DNA of 16,361 bases. Origin: an uncultured Aquimonas sp. Lineage in GTDB: Bacteria; Pseudomonadota; Gammaproteobacteria; Xanthomonadales; Xanthomonadaceae. The position numbers and the translations under genes were made by a program. Positions 12,296-16,361 of this stretch are shown here, one piece after another (position 1 is the first letter of the stretch; the number at the start of each line of letters is the position of its first letter). Below the pieces are notes generated by a model. The model saw only the letters and a list, made by a program, of their open reading frames with translations. It searched no databases and had not been told where the DNA came from. The DNA is taken from the NCBI GenBank assembly GCA_946481615.1, contig CAMLOR010000057.1:1-16361 (forward strand), in the 5' to 3' direction.

Positions 12296-13496
12296 GCCCG
12301 TGCCCGCCGGCGGCGGGCGCGTCGAGGCGCTGGATGCCCTGCGCGGTTTCGCGTTGCTGGGCATCCTGCTCATGAACAGCGAGTTCTTCGCGCGGCCGCT
12401 GCAGGGCATCGCGTTGGGGTTCGATCCGCAGTGGCAGGGCCTCGACCGTTTCGCCGGCCTGTTCGTCGCTACCTTCGTCCAGGGCAAGTTCTGGACGTTG
12501 TTCTCGCTGCTGTTCGGCATGGGTTTCGCGGTGATGGCCGAGCGTGCCGGCGAGCGCTTCGATGCCGTCTTCCGCCGCCGCCTGGCGGCGTTGCTCGCGA
12601 TCGGCATCGCGCATGCCTTCCTGCTGTGGGCCGGCGACATCCTCGTGCCGTATGCGGTGGCGGGCTTCCTGCTGTGGGTCGCGGCGCGCTTCCTGCCGGC
12701 GGAACACTTCGGCCGCGCCGGCGTGCTGGTGTATTGCCTGCCGCTGGTGCTGATCTGGACTTCGGTGCTGGCCGTGCAGGTGTTGCCGGCCGAAACCAGT
12801 GCGGAACAGGTGGCCGAGGCGGCGCGCGAGTATCGCGACGACTACGCCGCCGCCGCGCGCGTCTATGCCGATGGAAGCTACGGCGAAGTCACGGCGCAGC
12901 GCATCGCCGATTCGCTGATGCAGTATTCGTGGTTTTCGTCGATCCTGCCGAGCATCCTCGGCGTGTTCCTGATCGGCGTCTGGCTGTGGCGTTCGGGCCT
13001 GTTGCGCGATCCGGCGGCGCACCGCGGCACCTGGCGGTGCGTGACAGTGATCGCGCTGCCGATCGGTCTTCCGCTTGCGATCGCCGGCGAATGGCTGCTG
13101 TTGACCAACGATCCCACCGCGCTCACGCCGGCGCTGGCGCTGGGCGTGACGCTCGCCAACCTTGCGAACCTGGTGCTGTGCGCGGCCTACGCCAGCGCGT
13201 TCCTGTGGCTCGCGACGCGTTCCGGTTCGCGCCTCGCCGGGTGGTTCGCGCCGGCCGGGCGCATGTCGCTCACCAATTACCTGATGCAGTCGCTGGCGTT
13301 CACGACGCTGTTCTACGGCTACGGCCTCGGCCTCTGGGGCGAGGTCGGGCGCGCCGGCCAGGTGGGCGCGGCGATCGTGTTCTTCGGGTTGCAGTTGTCG
13401 TGGAGCCGCGCGTGGTTCGCGCGCTTCCGCATCGGCCCGGTCGAATGGCTGTGGCGCGCCGTCACCTGGCTGCGGTGGCCGCCGCTGCGGCGCTAG
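12270..13496 (+). CDS. DUF418 (YeiB-like) integral membrane protein, 408 aa
   Basis: A polytopic inner-membrane protein of the DUF418/YeiB family; the function is not established, though the fold is related to acyltransferase-like membrane proteins. The opening RVEALDALRGFALLGILLMNS (near 17-37) is the family signature. Next come a conserved FSLLFGMGF segment and several hydrophobic helices. The C-terminal DUF418 domain follows (GRMSLTNYLMQSLAFTTLFYGYGLGL through LQLSWSRAWFARFRIGPVEWLWR). Length is normal. The start is ambiguous: GTG 12270 overlaps slyD by 26 bases; GTG 12300, four bases after the slyD stop, would give 398 aa. Neither has a clear ribosome site. Its TAG stop forms the first three bases of a TAGACT -10 candidate for the next gene. 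Confidence 0.9.
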   Translation: MKAAISTTEPVPAGGGRVEALDALRGFALLGILLMNSEFFARPLQGIALGFDPQWQGLDRFAGLFVATFVQGKFWTLFSLLFGMGFAVMAERAGERFDAVFRRRLAALLAIGIAHAFLLWAGDILVPYAVAGFLLWVAARFLPAEHFGRAGVLVYCLPLVLIWTSVLAVQVLPAETSAEQVAEAAREYRDDYAAAARVYADGSYGEVTAQRIADSLMQYSWFSSILPSILGVFLIGVWLWRSGLLRDPAAHRGTWRCVTVIALPIGLPLAIAGEWLLLTNDPTALTPALALGVTLANLANLVLCAAYASAFLWLATRSGSRLAGWFAPAGRMSLTNYLMQSLAFTTLFYGYGLGLWGEVGRAGQVGAAIVFFGLQLSWSRAWFARFRIGPVEWLWRAVTWLRWPPLRR

Positions 13497-13499
13497 ACT
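13494..13499 (+). promoter_or_regulatory. Leaderless-type -10 (TAGACT) for the DadA-like gene
   Basis: TAGACT ends seven bases before the ATG at 13507, and its TAG is the stop codon of the DUF418 gene. The same hexamer and the same seven-base spacing precede two other genes in this window. No Shine-Dalgarno sequence is present between it and the ATG. It is flanked by short inverted arms CGGCG and CGCCG. Confidence 0.5.
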
Positions 13500-13506
13500 C
13501 GCCGGC

Positions 13507-14817
13507 ATGCAAGGCGACGATGTGCTGATCGTGGGCGCGGGCGTGATCGGCCTGTCCTGCGCGCTCGAACTGCTCAAGGCGGGGCGCGGCGTGATGCTCG
13601 TCGATGCCGGCCGCGTGGGCGGCGGCAGCTCGCACGGCAACTGCGGCACCATCACGCCGAGCCACGCCGCGCCGCTCGCCGCACCTGGCATGATCGGCAA
13701 GGCGCTGCGCTGGATGCTGCAGCCGGATGCGCCGCTCTACGTGAAGCCGCGTTTCGATCCGGCCCTGGCGCAGTGGCTGCTGCGTTTCGCGGCGCGTTGC
13801 AATCCGCGCGACTACCGCGCTTCGGCGCGCGCCAAGGCCGCGCTGCTCAATGCCTCGCGCGAGCTGCTCGAAGCCAACGTGCGCAGCGAGGGACTCGACT
13901 GCGAGTTCTCGTCCGGGGGCCTGATCTACGTCTACCGCGATCGGGCGGCGCTCGGTGCCGCGGCCATGATGACCGACAGTCTGCGCGACCACGGCGTGCG
14001 CGCCGAACTGTTCGATGCGGCGACCCTGGCGCGCGAGGAGCCCGCGCTGCGTGAGGGTATGGCCGGGGGCGTCCATTTTCCCGGTGACGCCGCACTGCGT
14101 CCGGACCGGCTCGTTGCCGAACTCGCGCGTCGCGTGCGCGAACTGGGCGGAACGATCGTCGAGCACGCGGCCGTCGAGTCCTTCACACGCGACCGCGATG
14201 GTCGCATCGAGCGCGTGAGCGCGCGCCGGGCCGCGCACGACGTGCCGCTCGCAGCGCACAGTGCGCAGGCGCACGCCGGCGACGAAAGCATCGAATGGCG
14301 GCCTTCGGAAGTCATCCTCGCCGCCGGCGCGTGGTCGCCGGCGCTGTCACGGCAACTCGGCCTGCGGGTGCCGATCCAGCCCGGCAAGGGTTATTCGATC
14401 ACCTATTCGCGTCCCGCGCTGGTGCCGCGACGCCCGCTGGTGTTGCGGGAACGCAGCGTTTGCGTCACCGCCTGGGACAGCGGCTTCCGCCTCGGCAGCA
14501 CGATGGAATTCTCGGGCTACGACACCGCGCTCAATCGCGTGCGCCTCGATGCGCTGCCGCGCGGCGCGGCGGAATACCTGCGCGAACCGGTGGGCCCGGA
14601 AAAACGCGAGGAATGGTTCGGGTGGCGCCCCATGACCTGGGACGATCTGCCCTTGCTCGGACGCGTGCCCGGCGTGCCGAATCTCCTGCTCGCTACGGGC
14701 CACGGCATGCTCGGCGTCAGCATGTCGGCGATCACCGGACGCGTGATTGCGGAACTCGTCACAGGCCGCGTAACCAGCCTCGATCTGGCGCCGTATTCGC
14801 CCGCGCGCTTCTCGTAG
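13507..14817 (+). CDS. DadA-like D-amino-acid dehydrogenase (FAD), 436 aa
   Basis: A DAO-superfamily flavoprotein resembling the small subunit of D-amino-acid dehydrogenase and D-hydroxyproline dehydrogenases; such enzymes oxidise D-amino acids or imino acids and pass electrons to the respiratory chain. Residues 6-24 (LIVGAGVIGLSCALELLKA) form the FAD Rossmann motif. SSHGNCGTITPSHAAPLAAPGM (41-62) matches the family flavin-contact loop. The late region has FGWRPMTWDDLPLLGRVPG (371-389) and ATGHGMLGVSMSAITG (396-411), the usual second FAD segment. Residues about 240-263 look like an Ala/His-rich insertion in a beta hairpin. The ATG 13507 lies seven bases after TAGACT, indicating a leaderless mRNA. 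Its own TAG stop is again part of TAGACT for hutG. The exact substrate cannot be told from sequence. Confidence 0.88.
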   Translation: MQGDDVLIVGAGVIGLSCALELLKAGRGVMLVDAGRVGGGSSHGNCGTITPSHAAPLAAPGMIGKALRWMLQPDAPLYVKPRFDPALAQWLLRFAARCNPRDYRASARAKAALLNASRELLEANVRSEGLDCEFSSGGLIYVYRDRAALGAAAMMTDSLRDHGVRAELFDAATLAREEPALREGMAGGVHFPGDAALRPDRLVAELARRVRELGGTIVEHAAVESFTRDRDGRIERVSARRAAHDVPLAAHSAQAHAGDESIEWRPSEVILAAGAWSPALSRQLGLRVPIQPGKGYSITYSRPALVPRRPLVLRERSVCVTAWDSGFRLGSTMEFSGYDTALNRVRLDALPRGAAEYLREPVGPEKREEWFGWRPMTWDDLPLLGRVPGVPNLLLATGHGMLGVSMSAITGRVIAELVTGRVTSLDLAPYSPARFS

Positions 14818-14820
14818 ACT
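14815..14820 (+). promoter_or_regulatory. Leaderless-type -10 (TAGACT) for the hutG-like gene
   Basis: TAGACT is followed by seven bases and the ATG at 14828; its TAG is the stop of the DadA-like gene. Spacing and hexamer are identical to those at 13494 and on the minus strand at 7454-7449. No Shine-Dalgarno sequence is present in the seven bases. Confidence 0.5.
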
Positions 14821-14827
14821 GCGGCGC

Positions 14828-15610
14828 ATGGACGAAATCTTCACCTTGCATCGCGGCACCGCGCCGCTGCTGATCAGCCTGCCGCACGACGGCAGCGACC
14901 TGCCGCCGGCACTGCACGCGAAGCTCACGCCCGACGCCGGCCGCCTGCCCGACACCGACTGGCACGTCAGCCGCCTCTACGACTTCGCGAAGGAACTCGG
15001 CGCCTCGATCCTCGTGCCGCGCTACTCGCGCTATGTGATCGATCTCAATCGCCCGCCGGACGATCTTTCGCTGTATCCCGGCCAGAACACCACCGGCCTG
15101 TGCCCCTCGACGCAGTTCAGCGGCGCGCCGGTCTATCTCGACGGCCAGGCGCCTTCGCCCGACGAGGTGCAGGAGCGCGTGGAGAAATACTGGCGTCCGT
15201 ATCACCGCGCCATCGAAGAAGAGTTGGCACGCCTGTGCGCAGTGCACGGCCGCGTGCTGCTGTGGGAAGGCCACTCGATCCGCAGCGTCGTTCCCTTCCT
15301 GTTCGACGGCCGCCTGCCCGACTTCAACCTCGGCACGGTCGACGGCAAGAGCTGCGCACCGGCGCGCCAGCAGGCGATCGAAGCCGTGCTGCGCGCGCAG
15401 TCGGACTATTCCTGGGTGGCGAACGGCCGCTTCAAGGGCGGCTACATCACCCGTCAGTACGCCGATCCGGCCGCCGGCATCGAGACCATCCAGCTCGAAC
15501 TCGCCCAGTGCAACTACATGGACGAGGAGTCCTTCGAGTACGACGAACGCGTCGCCGCACGCACGCAGGCGCTGATCCGCCGGTTGCTCGAAGCCGCGCT
15601 CGCCGCGTGA
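14828..15610 (+). CDS. hutG: N-formylglutamate deformylase (HutG family), 260 aa
   Basis: HutG hydrolyses N-formyl-L-glutamate to glutamate and formate, the last step of the five-step histidine degradation route. Family motifs are seen in order: LLISLPHDGSDLP (14-26) with the metal-ligand-like His20, DTDWHVSRLYDF (42-53), YVIDLNRPPDD (69-79), the LLWEGHSIRSVVP segment (144-156) with His149, GRFKGGYITRQY (200-211), and IQLELAQCNYMDE (221-233). Length fits the family. No other hut gene (hutH, hutU, hutI, hutF) is in the window, so the pathway link is by homology only. It follows the DadA-like gene by ten bases with a leaderless-type promoter. Its TGA overlaps the GTG start of the next small gene (GTGA). 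Confidence 0.92.
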   Translation: MDEIFTLHRGTAPLLISLPHDGSDLPPALHAKLTPDAGRLPDTDWHVSRLYDFAKELGASILVPRYSRYVIDLNRPPDDLSLYPGQNTTGLCPSTQFSGAPVYLDGQAPSPDEVQERVEKYWRPYHRAIEEELARLCAVHGRVLLWEGHSIRSVVPFLFDGRLPDFNLGTVDGKSCAPARQQAIEAVLRAQSDYSWVANGRFKGGYITRQYADPAAGIETIQLELAQCNYMDEESFEYDERVAARTQALIRRLLEAALAA

Positions 15611-15909
15611 TACGCGATACCGAACGCCGGCGCCGACTGCGACGGAGCGGCCCATACGTGTTCGCGGCCGGCATGGCCTGCGCCGCGCTCCTGCTGCTGT
15701 GCAGTGCGCACTTGCCGAACTTCGCACGCCTGGGACTGCTGGTACCGTTGTTCGCCGGCCGCGCGATGATGGACGTGGACGTGTATGCGGATTGGGCGCG
15801 CCAGCCGGTGCAGGCGCAGATGCGCGCCGGCATGGTGTTGTTCGCGCTCACCGCGCTCGCGTTGGGCACGCTCGGCTGGTTGCTGTTCGCGCCCATCGCG
15901 CGCGACTGA
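15607..15909 (+). CDS. Small two-TM membrane protein of unknown function, 100 aa
   Basis: I do not recognise a family. The GTG at 15607 overlaps the hutG stop as GTGA, a common sign of translational coupling. An Arg-rich N-terminus (RRRRLRR, 7-13) precedes two hydrophobic segments, about 17-35 and 75-96, joined by a loop with LPNFARLGLLVPLF. Both ends would lie in the cytoplasm by the positive-inside rule. A later ATG at 15673 would cut into the first helix and is less likely. The stop directly abuts the stop of convergent parE (TGATCA). The call as a real gene rests on coupling, hydrophobicity and lack of a better frame; no homology was recognised. Confidence 0.6.
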   Translation: MIRDTERRRRLRRSGPYVFAAGMACAALLLLCSAHLPNFARLGLLVPLFAGRAMMDVDVYADWARQPVQAQMRAGMVLFALTALALGTLGWLLFAPIARD

Positions 15910-16361
15910 TCAGACTTCCAGCGTCGCCAGATCGCCCTTGGTCTCGAGCCAGGTCTTGCGGTCCGGCGCGCGCTTCTTCGACAGCAGCATGTCCATCAGC
16001 TTGCCGGTTTCGCCGGCGTCTTCCACGGTGAGCTGCACCAGGCGCCGGGTGTCGGGGTGGATCGTGGATTCGCGCAGCTGCGAGGGGTTCATCTCGCCCA
16101 GGCCCTTGAAGCGCGTGACGTTGAGTTGGCCCTTGATCTTCTCGCGCTCGATGCGTTCGAGCAGGATGCGCTTTTCCTCGTCGTCGAGCGCGTAGAACAC
16201 CTGCTTGCCTACGTCGACGCGGAATAGCGGCGGCATCGCCACGAACACGTGGCCGGCGCGCACCAGGGCCGGGAAGTGCTTCAGGAACAGCGCCGAGAGC
16301 AGCGTGGCGATGTGCAGGCCGTCGGAGTCGGCGTCGGCCAGGATGATGATCTTGCCGTAGC
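15910..16361 (-). CDS. parE: DNA topoisomerase IV subunit B (C-terminal part)
   Basis: ParE is the ATPase/TOPRIM subunit of topoisomerase IV, which unlinks daughter chromosomes. The visible 149 codons start inside the TOPRIM domain at YGKIIILADADSDGLHIATL, whose DADSD acidic cluster binds catalytic magnesium. They continue through GHVFVAMPPLFRVDVGKQVFYALD, RFKGLGEMNPSQLRESTIHPDTRRLVQL and the end (MDMLLSKKRAPDRKTWLETKGDLATLEV). The ADADSDGLHI wording and absence of the long GyrB-type insertion favour ParE over GyrB. The N-terminal ATPase part lies beyond the window edge. It is convergent with the hutG operon, with no bases between the stops. Confidence 0.95.
   Translation of the reverse strand, partial: YGKIIILADADSDGLHIATLLSALFLKHFPALVRAGHVFVAMPPLFRVDVGKQVFYALDDEEKRILLERIEREKIKGQLNVTRFKGLGEMNPSQLRESTIHPDTRRLVQLTVEDAGETGKLMDMLLSKKRAPDRKTWLETKGDLATLEV

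Noticed and set aside
7471..14817. The two DAO-family oxidoreductases as a recent gene duplication
   Set aside because: They share only general FAD motifs and differ in N-terminal lead, active-site loops and length, so they belong to different subgroups.

Overview
The window is compact, very GC-rich chromosomal DNA with strong proteobacterial housekeeping anchors. The start of an rhlE-like DEAD-box helicase lies at the left edge and the C-terminal part of parE (topoisomerase IV subunit B) at the right edge. GC content, gene families (SlyD with a His-rich tail, HutG, UMF1 transporter, GlsB/YeaQ, YeiB-like DUF418) and the short promoter layout suggest a gammaproteobacterium of the Xanthomonadales/Lysobacterales type. 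That assignment is an inference from gene content, not a measured phylogeny.

Layout from left to right: (1) rhlE start (-), a terminator hairpin, and a secreted protein of unknown function (-), divergent from a UMF1/Atg22-like MFS transporter (+). (2) A complete hicAB toxin-antitoxin pair (+) with an upstream palindromic operator candidate. (3) A leftward operon of a type-1 copper (cupredoxin) secreted protein, a membrane-anchored degenerate-GGDEF/EAL protein and an outer-membrane beta-barrel protein. A pair of inverted REP-like hairpins sits at the start of the barrel gene. (4) A DAO-family FAD oxidoreductase (-) upstream of that operon, divergent from a small-membrane-protein pair (GlsB/YeaQ-like and PQ-loop/SemiSWEET-like). 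(5) A lower-GC gene for a secreted right-handed beta-helix protein with Chlamydia-POMP-like GGAI/FxxN repeats, whose 5' leader can fold so that its ribosome binding site is paired. (6) An NlpC/P60 lipoprotein (-), divergent from a rightward run: SlyD-type FKBP prolyl isomerase, DUF418 membrane protein, DadA-like D-amino-acid dehydrogenase, HutG-like N-formylglutamate deformylase and a two-TM small protein. This run meets parE head-on.

The most interesting points are these. The copper protein, c-di-GMP phosphodiesterase and outer-membrane barrel form an apparent three-gene signalling unit. The beta-helix gene leader sequesters its Shine-Dalgarno sequence. The arrangement TAGACT-N7-ATG occurs three times, suggesting leaderless transcription, and twice the TAG is also the stop codon of the preceding gene. 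REP hairpins appear to have been read into the N-terminus of the barrel protein. A sigma-54-like promoter lies upstream of the GlsB-like gene. All three convergent gene junctions are essentially without intergenic DNA. No tRNA, rRNA, CRISPR array, transposase or prophage gene was seen, and no gene-free stretch exceeds 300 bases.
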